Assembly: GCA_013397435.1 (NCBI GenBank)
Contig: VZRG01001937.1
Span: 62,001 to 126,000 of the forward strand
Direction of reading: 5' to 3'
Length of the DNA: 64,000 nt
Origin: Erythrocercus mccallii
Taxonomy: Eukaryota > Chordata > Aves > Passeriformes > Dicruridae
The notes beneath the pieces were generated by a model that had not been told where the DNA came from, searched no databases, and saw nothing but the letters and a program-made list of their open reading frames with translations. Both the position numbers and the translations under genes were made by a program. How positions within the stretch are numbered: position 1 is the stretch's first letter; every line of letters begins with the position of its first letter. This document shows, piece by piece, positions 12,855 through 27,400 of this stretch.

Positions 12855-15677
12855 CTAATCAACCTAATCTTGTTTAAAACTTCAGCCCCTATTTGTATTT
12901 CTATTTGATTAGCTCTAACTTATCCAGGTGCTTTGGCTTGCATATAACTAGTTCCATTTCATCCTTTAATGGATTTGTGTATTGTGCTTGTGTTATGTAA
13001 GATTTTGCCAGGCATTTGTTCATATTAAATACTCTGAATTCTTTTTCATGCACCCTCAGAGATATGATACTTTCAAAGACTCAAAGGTGTATTCAGAGAT
13101 CTGTTTCAAGAGCACCTTTTTCACAAATATGCAAAGAATGAAATCTTAAAATGACTCTGCTAAAATCTTTCAAGCTGTCACTTAATATGCCACTAGGGAG
13201 AATATCATGGCTCTAAAGACCATAAATAAACTTTTATTTCTTCTTCAGTAAAAATAATTGCCTTGTTTAGAACTGAATGAAGTGGCAAGAAATCAGCCAG
13301 TAATTTCTCACAAAGGAGCACTCACTTTAAAGCAATCAGGCTTAGAAAACAGAGGTTGCTTTTGGTTGTGAAATATTCACACTTGTGCACTGCATGTGAC
13401 TGTACAAGCAAGCCCATTTCAGATACAAAAATGATAAAGTGAATCAAGCTTTAGGCGCCCTTAAAATACTGCTGTTGCAGTTGTCATTGTTTTGATGGCT
13501 CAAAAATAGACTAACTTCTTTCTGAATCTTTGATCTTTGTCATCCAATGAATGACACTGTCTACCAAGAATATCTCATTTATTGCTGTGTATGGCTAAAG
13601 TTCTAGGCAAGTTTGAGGTTAATAGAAGTAACACCCCTGCATTCTATCATTACTGTTCTCTGGAGCTTATTCTCTAAACCTCCATTTGCGTATTATCCCT
13701 CAACCTTCCATGTAATTCTGGGAACTGCATAAACCTGTGAAAGCTATTGAATTGAATTTCAGTTAAGCAAGCAGGAGCAGCAAAGAGTAAACTGACATCT
13801 GGAAAGGCTAGAAAACAGACTGGACTGGAAGATGGTAGGTTCTTATTCTCCTGCCTTAGCTTAACAGTACATGATGGAACACTTCACACTTTAAAAGCTG
13901 TTTCTCTGGGAACTGAAAACCACAGTAGGTGGCAGATGTTAGTTTGCTTCTGATTAAGAAGATCACTGTTACTGGTAGGGCTTCCTTCAAACATAAATGA
14001 GGAGTATTTCTATCTTTATAAAACTACTAAAGGACAAATGGAAAAGAAATACCTGGAGCAGGTGGATGTGAAGGGATGATGATGATTTCAACATCCTTTT
14101 CGTTTTAGAAATTTGATTTAAACATTCTCCAAAAGTGGCTGAGGAAATAAATCCATGTCACCACAGACTCTATATTACATATATTATATTACTTATTATA
14201 TTACATCACATATACTATATGTTATCAATTATATAGTGAAATTATTAATATCTATCATTTTCTAATGGTACATGGTACTAGATATAAATATATAATCTAT
14301 TCTATATTATATCTCTATTTTATTTATATTATAAAATAAAATAGTTAATGTATTATAAACTGCAGACTCTAATAGTAGCTGGGATCTGAAGAGATTATTA
14401 AGGACTAACATATAGGCACTTCATTGTATTTCAAGTTGGATGAAGACAAAATGCTGATATTTAGGACTGTTTCACACTGAAATTTCTGTAAGCTGCTGCT
14501 GTCAGGCCTCTCTGACCTGCAAGTGAAAATTTTTGATTTGATACAGGTGTGAGGATGTTAACCTGCAAATCTCTGTATGGGCTAAGAAACTTGTGACTAA
14601 TTTGCTGCAAGTGTTCTTTCAGAAATTAATGCACTGGATCTACTCTATTTTAGGAGCTCAGTACCGTGCTTCAAAAGGTTCTTTAACATAACTCTGTCTT
14701 GTCAGAATTTGTAACTCATGTTCCCTGGTCACTGCCAAAAAAATATCCTCAGTGCTGCAGTAACAGTGTTTGGAAGAATTTTCTGTGAATTTGTGCGCCC
14801 AGGACAGGTACAAAAATTAATACTACAAGGGAAAGAGAGGGCATGAGCATGTGAAGACCACATCAGAAAAAATTTCACAGTGGATGTTGTTGGATGGTAC
14901 ACCTGTGTCAAAGGTGAAATACAGGTGGAAAACCAGAATAAAATATCTCTGTTTTCAAGTGGTGTTAATATGCAAATATCAAATGTACTAATATAAATAA
15001 ATTAGTAAAAAATATATTATCTATCACATAGTAAAAGAAGTCTGCATCAAGATGCCTTGTCTGAACATTAACCTTTTTGGTTGAGAGACTATGCACAGAC
15101 CTAAATCCAACAGAATACATGTTTTTGCATCACCTGGGCAAATAGGAGGCTAAATAGTCAAAACAGGGTAAAGATGCAGTGACATCCAGCTCTTAGGAGG
15201 TAATTTTTCCTTCCTGCCTGTAATTTTGCAGTATTGTAATTCTTTGCTCTAACTTCAGTCTCATCACTGCAATATTGTCACTTTACTCACATCTGGTAGT
15301 GAAGCTTTGGCTTCATGCACATGCAAAAAAATTTTTTTATATTTGTGGCCAAAATAAACATTTTTCCCCAAAAGAATCAGAAATCCACTTTACTGTGGAA
15401 TACAAAAATAGATATCTACAACACCTCTGCCACAAGAAAAGAAATGGTTTTGCAGATATACCTAAGTTGCTGCTTCATCTCCTCAGGTCTTCAAATTAGG
15501 TAAATTTTCATTTTTATTGAGATCAATAGTATTGATACAAAATACTTTGGTGCTTGATATATATACATGATTCACAGGAAATCGACTAGAAAATTAAATG
15601 ATCCAACTCTAATATTAGGAAATCCGACTTTTCTTTATCTGAGTCAACTCTGGAAGGTTCAACTAATTAACCATTCT
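12855..15677. other. AT-rich non-coding DNA with a TA-rich block
   Basis: No gene supported. A strongly TA-rich, low-complexity stretch lies at about 14165-14345, with repeated TATATTA and ATATAT-type motifs. Open frames are short and without recognisable domains. Confidence 0.7.
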
Positions 15678-15737
15678 ATTTTTATTTTATTTTATTTTAT
15701 TTTATTTTATTTTATTTTATTTTATTTTATTTTATTT
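15678..15737 (+). repeat. (TTTTA)n microsatellite, 11 units
   Basis: An uninterrupted TTTTA array with A residues every five bases from 15684 to 15734, preceded by one five-T spacer. It has no tail structure or target duplication that would mark it as the end of a retroelement. Confidence 0.95.
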
Positions 15738-18700
15738 CTAATTTGAAATTTCTAACCTAATCCTATTCAGATTTTAAAAAGTAGACATATGGAAATTTCC
15801 AGGTGAAATAATTTTAATATCAAAAGATTTTTTTCCAATGAAAATCTCTGTTTCTTTTATTTACTGTCTAAATTAAAAATTGGTACTATAGAGTGGCTAA
15901 TATTGAATTTTGCCCTTTTTTATGCAGTGAGAAATGACCTTCAGTAGTGTAGGCAGGAAACAGCACACCCACCCACACATCCAGGCACACAGGCATTCTC
16001 TCAGCTATAAAAACATGACCTAGCTTCACTTTGGTTCCAGCACCACACCAGGGAACCCAGGTTTTCTTCTGGCAGGGGACAGACTCACTCTGTGTAAAGC
16101 CTCTCTAAAGGAACTATTTTTGCAGTATAGAATTTTTAAGAGTAATTCCAGAATGCAAGCATGCAACAGATTATGTAATAAAATACAAAAACAAGCAAAG
16201 AAAAAGAGTGTCCAAGATGACAAAATGAAAAAATACAAATGTTGAAATTAATTATCATTCTGAAGTCAACAGATCTATGTTATTTCAATTATAAAAGTTT
16301 TGTAATATTTTAAATGAACAACTATTTTAATTACTGACACAATTGTGCTGTTAGAAATTCATGAAAATGTTATTATTTTTACCTCAAGTAATTGAAATGA
16401 TGAATGGTGATGGGTTTGAAACTAGCAGTACAAGATAAATGTATTTTTAACGTACTATAAAACACAAACTTTGTGTGTCAGTGATCCTTGTTTGATTAAA
16501 CATTATTAATAATCATTTTGCTCATGCTTGATGTAAGAACTACATGTATCAATTACACACAGACATGTATTCACAGGTGATGCTACTCCAAGTTGTTGTG
16601 CAGTCATTATACTATAGCCTCTCCCTCTGTCATGAGAAATGGAGAAGCCATAAATAAGATCATCTCTCAGCAGCCCATATATTCTTCTTTTGGGAATATC
16701 TGGATTTTGTTGGTGTGAAATATCACCTTTAGTTAGATCTCTAAAAACAATTATCAGCTTGCAGCACCCGCATAACCGCTTCAGATTTTGTAAGTTGTAA
16801 AAATATTTAGATTGGAAGGAGTTTCTCTTAGACAACAAAATGTCTTGAAGGGTGTAGCCCTGAAATTATTCAGCCATTCTGTTTTGTTTGTTATTTAATT
16901 CTTTCACTCTCCAAGCAGAGACAACAGAAATGCATACAGATTGTAAGGACAAGCTGACACTGTCCCTTAAAACCACAAAACTGCACTGAAGGCATGAATA
17001 TGGAGGATATAAAAAGGGCTGAGTCCCAAAGGAAGTCTCAGGCTAGCTGAATGATGCGATCATTTTAATAATCACAAGTGTAAGCCATATTAAAGTGTGT
17101 TATTCATGACAAGAAGGCAGACAAGTCCCAAGGTGCGTCTTTCCTTTGTTCATCTGTCTAAAACCAACTACAGTCTGTCCTTGCTTTGATTCAAATCCAT
17201 CTCTGAACTATGCCATACGTTAAAAGCATGACAGAAAAACACATTCTGCTTTACAGTTTCTGGCTGAGAAAAATACTAGATTCTCAATTTTATAATTTTT
17301 AATGAAAAATATTCCAATTTGGAGGAGTTAAATGCTTATTCCCTTTGCTTGGCAGACAGCTCAGGAAAAAACCTCCACTTTCCTGGCCACTAATGCTTCT
17401 CTTAGATAGTTCAGTGTCCAACACAGCAGACTAATCAAAGATGCTTTTTTTCAGCTAGTTCTGATAATGGAAGGGAATATATTCATCATCAATCTTAGAC
17501 TTACACAGATGTTCATTATTCCAGAAGAGAGACAAGTAAAAAGCCAAAAGATCTTGTAATCAGTGAAGCTTTCTATCGTTTGACTAAATGTAAAATACTA
17601 TACAAAGTTGTTCAAGGCCTGTTCTAACTTTAGTCAGCTGTCTGATGCTTGAGCTCTTGTGAAAATTTTCTGAACCATACTCTTTTCCTCTGACTGCTCT
17701 CTTCGTTGGCCTCAGGGATGGGGATATTGCAGGACAGTTTCATTGACCCTGTGCAATTTGAGGATTTCTTTACATACCTACATTTACATGTAGGTATAGA
17801 TAGATATAGTGTCTTGTATTGTGATTTAAATGATTGTGTGCTTCAAGTGATTTAGGTGAAAAAAGGAGTGTCTTCGCATGAGTTTTCACTGTGCTTACAG
17901 TTTTCTTAAAAGCTGCTTAAGAATATTCTATGGGAGTCTGGGGAAAAAACCTAAATCCTTATTTATAATTAAGAAGGACATTGGGTTACTTTCTGCAAGT
18001 CTGATATTCAATAATACAGATTACATAAGAATAAAAAGTATTGATTTGAGCAGCGATTTTATTTTTTTTTCATTTTTTTATTTATTTTATTTTTTTATTT
18101 TATATTTTCTTAGGTCTATACTTGCAGATGTTTAGACAGATGCTGTTGTCAAGGAATATGCAGTCACATATCTGGAGCTCTATACTGTTAGTTTATTTTA
18201 TAAAAAGATTAATATGATATCTTGGGTAAATATGGATTGTTTATATTAACAATTTGATTGTGAAAAGTTGTTCACTGCTTTTAGCTCATTAATGTTAACT
18301 AGTTCATCAATTAAATCTTAGAACTTCACAGACTATGTTCCTTTGGTTCTGGCAGGTATCATGCCTAAAATTTAATTAATGTGACATGTATGGTGTGCTG
18401 TGAGGACTTAAGAGAAAGACTATAGGATATCTTCTATGCCTGTGCTCTTGATTTAGGGAGATGTTCCACCTTGAGGACTCTGATTTCAGTGATTTTTAGG
18501 GGCCAAGGAGCCAAGATGTGGCCAGCATATTTTCTGGCTTTCAAATATTCAGCCTTTTTGTACTGTGGATTTTATATTTCTTGTTTTCTTGGTACAACCT
18601 CTTCCAGTCTGGACATTTAGATGACACAGTATTGCCGTTAACAAGAAACAGTGCAAAGAGATCATGGTTTTAAAGGATTACATTATCATTTAAAAAATAA

Positions 18701-19693
18701 ACATGTGGTTTGAGAAAGGCCTTACATGTATTCAAGAGGAACAGAAAAATAAATTTCAGGGACCTACATCTTCTCAATGGCTTCCTAAGTGCTTCAAACC
18801 AGTTCTGAAACAAGGAGTCTTATGACCCTTTTTTTCTAGAACAGTATTGCCTTTTATAATGAGAATTATTAATGCCTATTCCTTCAATTCCTTCTTTGAT
18901 GATGTGGATTCTAATAATGTTTCTTCATACTGAAAGGTGATTCAGCTATTTCTGCATATTTTTTGATAAAATGTGTATCTTTTTGTATCCAGTGAAACAA
19001 AATTGAAAAATAAATGTTAGATATCAGTACCAGTTTATTAAGCCTCTCAGACTTGTAATTTGCTACTGTTAGCCCAAAAAATAAGATTCAGTACCAATCT
19101 GAGGCCATTATTTGCCCTTTTTCTCTCCTACAACCACAGTGATGTCCTGAGACTCCTAAGCAAGTAGGGCCATTTAAGCATTAATCTTTTAAATGCCAAA
19201 ACTGCATACCTATTGCTTTGAATATCTAAGAATATTTCTGGCTAATTTTTCTTTGAGAAAAACAGAGGAAGAAATCAAACTTCCCTAGGTCCAACAACAA
19301 GTTTATCATAAATTGTGGATGACACCCCCTCCAAGAAAAGAGGCCTCCTGCTTAGGCCTTTTAAAATAATAATGCCATGAATAGGCTATTAAAAATATAT
19401 ATTTTTGTCTTCTAAATCTCAAATCTGGTTTCTTCCAGCAGTTCTTTTTCTCCAGAGAACTTTGGCTCTAGAGAGAAAAGTGTTTTCAAAGCATACTGCT
19501 ACAAATACCATGCAATGCTTTAGGGAATCCCTTCTGTTTACATGCTTTTCTGAGGTGCCTGATTCCCATTTTGTAAATAAAGCCAAGTGCCTCAGAACAC
19601 AAATGAGTGCTTAACTCTGAAGGTCTTAAAATTTTACTGCTGGATTTACCTATTAGGGTCATAACTTGTTGTTCTCAGAGGTAGCATATACCT
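15738..19693. other. AT-rich non-coding DNA, no gene seen
   Basis: A 110-codon minus-strand frame (16506-16838) is the longest here and has no domain I recognise. A T-rich, A-interrupted low-complexity run lies at about 18059-18112, and a short perfect hairpin at 17774-17797 is listed separately. Nothing else is supported. Confidence 0.7.
17774..17797 (+). repeat. Short perfect inverted repeat (10-bp arms)
   Basis: ATACCTACAT (17774-17783) and its exact reverse complement ATGTAGGTAT (17788-17797) flank a 4-nt loop. It would form a small stem-loop. There is no T-tract or gene nearby to suggest a role. Confidence 0.8.
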
Positions 19694-21433
19694 ATGCTCC
19701 AATCAAGGACTGTTAGAAGAAAACCCAAGAGTAACCTAATGAGTCTCAGCCCATTACAGGATGAGGGTGGTCACCTCACAAACAGGGATGTGGACAAGGC
19801 AGAGGTGTTTAACATGTTCTTTACCTCAATCTTCAACATGGATGATGGACCAAGGAGGTTTCAGTGCCATGAGCTGGAGGACCATGGCTATGAGAATGAT
19901 CAACTCTCAGTTAACCCTGAAATTGTGCAGGATCTGGTGTTCCAGCTGGAACTCTGCTAATCTATGGGGCCTGATGGTATTCACCCAAGAACCCTCAAAG
20001 GGTGCAATGCCATTGTAAAACCCTTTTAAAAGATTTTTAAGCAATTTAGGGAATTCAAGGAAGTCCCAGCTGACTGGAAACTGGAAAACATTGTCCTAGT
20101 TTTCAAGAAGAACCCTAGACTACAGGCCTGTCAATCTTACTTCAGTGCCTGGCAAAGTTATGGAGAAGGTTATTTTGGGATGTATTGAAGAACACCTGAA
20201 AGACAACNNNNNNNNNNNNNNNNNNNNNNNNNNNNNNNNNNNNNNNNNNNNNNNNNNNNNNNNNNNNNNNNNNNNNNNNNNNNNNNNNNNNNNNNNNNNN
20301 NNNNNNNNNNNNNNNNNNNNNNNNNNNNNNNNNNNNNNNNNNNNNNNNNNNNNNNNNNNNNNNNNNNNNNNNNNNNNNNNNNNNNNNNNNNNNNNNNNNN
20401 NNNNNNNNNNNNNNNNNNNNNNNNNNNNNNNNNNNNNNNNNNNNNNNNNNNNNNNNNNNNNNNNNNNNNNNNNNNNNNNNNNNNNNNNNNNNNNNNNNNN
20501 NNNNNNNNNNNNNNNNNNNNNNNNNNNNNNNNNNNNNNNNNNNNNNNNNNNNNNNNNNNNNNNNNNNNNNNNNNNNNNNNNNNNNNNNNNNNNNNNNNNN
20601 NNNNNNNNNNNNNNNNNNNNNNNNNNNNNNNNNNNNNNNNNNNNNNNNNNNNNNNNNNNNNNNNNNNNNNNNNNNNNNNNNNNNNNNNNNNNNNNNNNNN
20701 NNNNNNNNNNNNNNNNNNNNNNNNNNNNNNNNNNNNNNNNNNNNNNNNNNNNNNNNNNNNNNNNNNNNNNNNNNNNNNNNNNNNNNNNNNNNNNNNNNNN
20801 NNNNNNNNNNNNNNNNNNNNNNNNNNNNNNNNNNNNNNNNNNNNNNNNNNNNNNNNNNNNNNNNNNNNNNNNNNNNNNNNNNGGCAAGGGAGGGCATTGT
20901 CCTGCTCTGCTCTGAGCTGGGGCAGCCTCACCTTGAGTGCTGAGGGCAGTTCTGGGTGCCACAATATAAGAAAGATATAAAGCTATGAGAGAGTGTCCAA
21001 ATGAGGGCAGCAAAGATGGTGAAGGGCCTTGAGGGGAAGCCTTTTGAGGAGTGGCTGAGGTCACTTGGTCTGCTCAGCCTGGAGGAGACTGAGGGGAAAA
21101 CTCACGGCTGTTACAACTTCCTTATGAGGAGAAGTGGATGGTCAGGCATTGATCTCTCCTCTGTGGTGACCAGTGACAGGACCTGAGGGAATGGCCTGAA
21201 ATTGTGTCACGGGAGGTTTAGGTTCAATATAAAAAAGATTCTTCACCCAGAGGGTGGCTGGGCACTGGAAAGGGCTCCCCAGGGAAGTGGTCACAGATAA
21301 CACCAAGCCTGACAGAGTTCAAGCTTTCAGGCACATAGTGTGACTTTTGGGGATGGTGCTCTGCAGGGCTGAGAGTTGTACTCAGTGATTCTTCTGTGTA
21401 CCTTCCAGCTCACCTTATTCTGTGATTCTGTGA
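19694..21433 (+). mobile_element. CR1 LINE, 5'-truncated and decayed, split by assembly gap
   Basis: The left part (about 19694-20207) encodes a CR1-type ORF2 reverse-transcriptase region. Conceptual translation shows the GHLTNRDVDKAEVFN block, then MGPDGIHPRTLK, PADWKLEN and PGKVMEKVILG motifs in the order known for avian CR1. The frame is broken: TAA at 19958-19960 just before the MGPDG motif, a second in-frame TAA after KPF (about 20028), and a +1 frame change before the PGKVMEK block. The right part (20883-21433) is the CR1 3' region with a C-terminal remnant and untranslated tail. It ends in the octamer-type repeat ATTCTGTGATTCTGTG at 21418-21433, which CR1 uses for target priming. The element is dead. 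Subfamily was not determined, and both halves could in principle be separate insertions because the join is unsequenced. Confidence 0.92.
20208..20882. other. Assembly gap (675 N)
   Basis: All bases are N. Open frames that appear to span it on either strand are artefacts. The gap lies where the rest of the CR1 reverse-transcriptase region is expected, so a collapsed or hard-to-resolve repeat is a likely cause. Its true length is unknown. Confidence 1.
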
Positions 21434-24400
21434 AAATCTATCCATCTGCCAGATCAGAATTGCTTGAGCATTTCTCTTTATGCTGCCTAGATTGTCTAGC
21501 ACTAATTTATTAAGTAAATATAATTATTATTCAATCAGTAGCTGGTAGATATTCAGCCCTGCCCTTTCTACCTTCCTAGCAATTCAGCCTTTTCTGATGG
21601 AAGTGGTTGGAAACAGCCAGTGTCATGAGTATTTGGGGGCATCAGGTTGGCTGGCCACCATAATTTCACTATTTTGCAGCTAATAAAAGAACATTTCTTT
21701 TTAAAAAAGAGTGCATTTTGGGTAAGTTGTCTGTATGACTTCATTGTGTGACAGTGGGTCTTGAAGTGATGTAAATATGACTGATGAGACACAGCATCCA
21801 GAGACAGTTTGCCATCTTTTCCCAATCAGGCTCTTTGTTTTCTTTTCCTTTATTTGAGCTGCAGGGTATTTAATTTTTAAGCATCCTCATTCAAGAACCA
21901 GGATATATCCTGCCGCAGGAACAGTTTAGCCTTCTAATGTGCAAGCCCTGTTGCTGCAGCAATACAACTTACCTTTTAACTTCATCATATTACTAATGGA
22001 GGAATTGCCACACATTTTTTTTTCTGTTTCTAAAGGATAGGGACAAATTATGTGACACAGCCACCTGTACGAAATAGCCTTGCCTGGAATGTTAGGCTGA
22101 AAAAACAGTAAAAAATGGAAGACTTCCATCAAAAGGGTGTCTCAGTGGTATTATTTGTTCATCTGTCACCGTTCCTGAAATACTGGGAAGTAATTCCTGC
22201 AAGAAAGCAATCAAACAAGAAAGAAAAACATTACACAGAAAGAAAAGGCAGCAAAATCTGTAGAGTTATTCACTTCTGAATTGGTTAAAAAATTACTGTC
22301 ATGCAGAGGCAAGCATTTACACTGGGAAAGTTACCCTGTTTGTTATTCCCTCTCAGTATTTAGAAGACAGCATTTAAAAACAAGGTGACTCATGCAGCCC
22401 AGAAAATTATTTCTGAAACTTCCATTTTCTGGAAAAATAAACAGTTACAGATTTACATCTGATTTAAACAATGAAACTTGACCAAATTCAAATATACTGA
22501 GACAAATTCATTTACTGATTATGCTAATTTACAAATTTAAAGTACAATGGGAGAAACTGTGCTATAGGTTGAAGACAGCTGCTACCTAGTACGCACACTT
22601 GTTTGTTTTCCTTTAGAGTGGTTTTCTCTCTCTCTGAGATATGGACAAGGATTTGACCAATTGTTTTTACTGTAACCTAGTTTTCTGAAAAGGAAAAAAT
22701 ACAGGAATATTCCGCTAACTTTGGCTAAATTGTCCTCTTTCTTCTGAGATAAAAGAGGAGACCACAGAATTCCACCAGGATTGTTATATTCCAGGTAAAA
22801 AACTGCAAGAAATCTCTGAGTTATATCCAAGTTATCTGGCCATGCAAAGACAGCAGAAAACTTTCAAAGTGTTTGTAAAGGATTGATTGCATAATTGGAG
22901 AGATATCCTTGCTCTCTAGTCTTACCATGCTGTGTATGGACAAACATCAGATATTTTCATAGCAATTACTAGGAATTGCACACATAAGAATGTGGGGTCA
23001 GAACAGTAACTAAAATGTTAGTTTCCTCTAAAAAAGGATGTAGTGTATATACTGAAATGAACACCTCCAGAACCCAGATAATTTTATAGATATTGTTGCT
23101 ATTTTTAATACTTTAATGAAAGTGGAAATTCTGCATAGATTGAAAGAGAAGCCAACCACACAAATTGTGCTGCAAGACCAGGTTTATGCATTGGAGAGGT
23201 AAAAAGTAATTTAAAATAGGGAATAAACATTGATAAGATTCAGAAAATAATGAAGGTAGTACACAGTAGAGGAAGCACAAAAAGTGCAACAGAATTAGAA
23301 TATTTTGCAGACACTAGGGGAAAAACAGAATTTATATAATCTTGCATTTTATCAAAAAGGAGACATTAATACAAATGCAAAACTACACAGAGCAGAAGAT
23401 AATTCCTTAGAGAAATATTTATGTGACATACTGAATGATGCTGACAACTTTATTTCTCAATATCTGTGCATATATAATATATATTTCTTTGACCTACCTA
23501 TAGTGTGAGACTGTGCCATAATGAACAGAATATCTATGCAAGTGGAAATGAAATATTCACTAAGGCAGTTGATACTTCTGAGATACAATCCAAGGTTAAG
23601 AAATGTGTAACCCTGAGACTGACAAAAAAAACTAGCACAAAAACCATTTTTTGCCATCTGAAATAAATTTTAAGATCCATAAATCTTGGGTTATTGCTTG
23701 CAATTCTTAATGAATAAACTATTTTAGTATTCTGTTGCTTTCAAATGCAAAAAGTATAACAGTAGCCTTGTCTTCTACACTTTAAGTAGGGATAATGGGA
23801 AAAAAAAATTACATCCACTGCTACCATTTCAAATACATTACAAAACACCATACTAGCATTTTGAAAATTATTGTAGAAGCTCTTGAGAAAAGAGAGGGTT
23901 ACAAAATGCAGCAGACACATCTTCAGTGATAACCCTCCCATTATTGATCATAATAGTTTCTTCTAGCAGTGTATATAAAACCACAGTTCAGCATTTCTTT
24001 ATGCTCATTTGACCTCATTATTTAACACAAAAGCTTAATGAACTTGAGATTCTTTTGCTCTCTCTGAGACATCCAAGAGTTAGGCATCCAGCTCAAAACA
24101 GATTATCACAGATTTATTTTATAATCAATGGAAACAGGTCTCTTTATCAGGCAATTCTTCTTGCTGTCAGCAAAAAGGAAGATTCCGTTTCCCCAAAATA
24201 GTAATCTTGAGCTTCTTGAGGTCCAAATACGTGCATGTGCTTGTCAGATGGGATGCAAGGTAGGTGGGACTCCCATTCCCATATGATATGCATCCTGGTA
24301 ATCTGAAGTGACAAAAGTGACAGCAGACACCTGGATTCTGACAAGTGAGTCTTCCCCTGAGCATCCAATGTAGTGGTCACTCTGAAGGGCTCTAGCCATA

Positions 24401-27400
24401 AAGGGAGCTTAGGATGATAAATTAATGGTTATAGCTTTTAGATACTTAAATGGGGTCCCACCTTTTATACTAATATTTTTTCCTGTGAATAATGCAACTC
24501 ACACAAATAAATAGATCCTCTCTGCTTTATATGGTTTGCTTGAAGATCATCTTTATCAAGAGAATCTATGAAAAAAAAATTCCTCAGGTGATGTGAGATT
24601 TACCACAGCAGAGATTGATTTGAAGGGGAGAAGCGCTAAATATCTATCAACAATACCGATTTTTAGATTTAGGAAAAAATGGGAGAGAAAGAGACAAAAG
24701 ATATTGTGGGTGAAAGTATTATCTTTTTTTCCTGCTTGGCTCTCCAAAGTTGTCATGCTGCCCAGTATTGCCCAGCGAAGGAAAGTATTACTTTATGTGC
24801 TTAATTTAGGTCTATATAACAAGAGGAGAGAATGTGGTTTAGATCAGGTGCCTTTGTAAAATGCTCTGAATTGCTATCTACAATAGCCAAACCCATGCTT
24901 TGACCCTAAACACTCAAGAGGAACAAATCTCCCTGCTAAGCCACGACAATCCCATTTCATGTCAAACACAGACAAACACAGACAGCTTTACCTGCTCCTT
25001 TCTTTTGCCTTTTTGTCTGCTTCTCTGTATGTTTATGTAGGTGGCAGAAACATATGCTCACATCCTCATTTACCTGCTTTGGGGAACAGATTAGAATTTG
25101 CTTCTTCAGACAATCTCCTGAACAGTGTAGTATATATAAAGTAAATGTCTATTTTTTCTTCCCTATGGAAGGGGTTCCCTTTGTGTAATAATTATCCCTG
25201 GAATTATGACTCAGTTCCAAGATGCTTACATCTGACATGGGCATTCTGTTATGTAAAAGTTTGCTATTTGTTTCCCTGGTCCAACAAATGCTGTTTTATT
25301 TGAGGTATATGTGGGAGAAAGAAAAAGATATTTCTCAGCCTCATTCCTTTCAAAGTACAAAATTGAAATTCAGGGGGATTGTCTTATATTGTAACTAGAG
25401 AATTAAAATTAACTGGTGTCTCCACAGGCTGTTTTGCTTTATACCTTATCAAACTACATTTTTTGTGGCTTACTAGCAGGCAGCAGGCTGATACCATGAT
25501 GATATTTATTGGTGTATATGCAGATCCAGAGTCAGACATTTACTCATTAGAGAAGTTATCTGGTGGAAAATTGGGTGCTTTAGATAAGGTAGCAAATATT
25601 TAACAACGCCCACAAAGTGGGTCCAAAATGTGGAAGCCAATTTAATGGTTGGTAGACACCAGCATAACACTATGTGTCCAAAAATATATGACAGTCTTTT
25701 GTCAAGGATGACAGATGGCTTTTTTGTTGTAAAGCATGCATGTGAGAGATGAGTACAAGTTACTTATTCATAAAGTCAGCAATGGATATAAGTATTGGGT
25801 TTGTTATACAGTTTCATCATGTAGTTTGCATAAAATTATTTAGGATGATAACATTTCATTATAGGAATGGTTATGCTAAGATGATTCGATAGAATTTGCA
25901 TTCTTTTAAATGTCTGCATGATAACAGCAACAGTAATGAAAACAGTGAGGTTTGTGGTTTTTTGTAAATAGGCTAGAACCAGCTGTCAGTTTTGGTAATA
26001 TAGATGAACAGTCCTTTATAGAGCCAGGGGTAGATAATTTCTAGGCAGATTGTTTCTTAGTTATTCTTAGAAGAAGCATATGTGCTGCATATCAATGCCA
26101 GGAAATCACTTGCAGCAAGTGTGTTATTAGCAAAAAGATACTGCTATTAATTGACACTTATAAATTTAAACTACTCATATATTTTAGCCAGTAATACTAC
26201 AAACACAGAATAATTTAAGTAAGGCTGGAAATCTAGTGCAAAAAAAAAATCTAGGTTTAAGTGTTAAAACAGGATTTCTGAGAACTTCCTTTAACAGTAA
26301 ATTTTGTGGCAATACAAAAATTATGCAAAGTTAGTTCTACTGATAGAACTATTTTTAGTCTTTTGGTGAGAATTTCAGTGAAGTCTTTCATAGAATGCTT
26401 TTGGGTACTTTGGAATTCAGAATAGCATAATTGCTTAAATTTCATTAAATGGTACAGTTTAACTGACCCAGCTCCAAATTTCCAAATTGGATCATTAGAT
26501 GGAGTCATAGGAAGTTAAAAGTTAGCCTTCAGAATTCTTAAGGATACACAAGGTAGGTGTTGCAAGTGAATTAGGAGATAACCTAGCCACAAGATGGGTG
26601 TACAAAGAGTTTGTCATTTCCCACCATCTCTGTATTTCTACTTGAGATGCAAGGCTGAGTGAACACTAAAGCTGCTTTCCTCAAACTGTGAATGATACAC
26701 TACAGTGATTCTTGTCTCTAAAATGCAGCCTGGCTTCTTCTTATATTCTTAGTAGTGGCAGTATTCATAAGGAGTATTTCCTTATTTTTCCCTAAGCACA
26801 TGGAGAATTTCTTTAGCAAAACAAACAAAACAACCTTGCATGTTGCACACCAGATTATTAAAATATGCTGAATCAAATAAAATAATTATTTTTTTTTTAA
26901 ATAACCGCAACATGTTTCTATGTATATATGCTAATAAAGGTAATTGGAATGGCAAGATATGTTCTTCTGTGCAAACTGTTCTTTGCTACAATAAAAAGCC
27001 TGAGGAAAACTAGATGTAATTTTTCTGTTTTTGAGAAACTCAGAGACTGTAGAGTTTTGAAGTATTTTAGTGTTTAATATATGGGAAGCCATGGTCCTGG
27101 CCTTGTCCCCTTGACCTTCACTAAACGTTAAAAAAAATAAGGAAAAAAAAAGAAAGAAAAAAAAGACTCAACGCAAGTTTTGTGAAGCTTACTTTTATAA
27201 AAGAGATATTTTGATTTCTCCATTAAAAAAAGAGAAAAACAAACCATAAGAAACTCTCCACAATTTGTTTTTAGCCAAAATTTATCTTCTTGAACAATAC
27301 AAAATCAATGAAGGAGAAGAAGGTTGCACAGTATAATTGCTCTTCTGATTTAAATCAAAGATTTTTTGGGTGCAAAGTTCTCCAACTTCTACAATAACAT

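Noticed and set aside
12210..12908. Five overlapping plus-strand frames of about 70-82 codons
   Set aside because: They lie over the solo LTR at 12221-12848 and its edges; C/T-rich composition removes stop codons by chance. No gene-like features.
20120..21064. Large open frames on both strands (up to about 314 codons) near 20.1-21.1 kb
   Set aside because: They are mostly the N gap read as open sequence, with CR1 remnants at the ends.
25608..25621. Short palindrome CCCACAAAGTGGG considered as a regulatory operator
   Set aside because: Five-bp arms are expected by chance in 64 kb.
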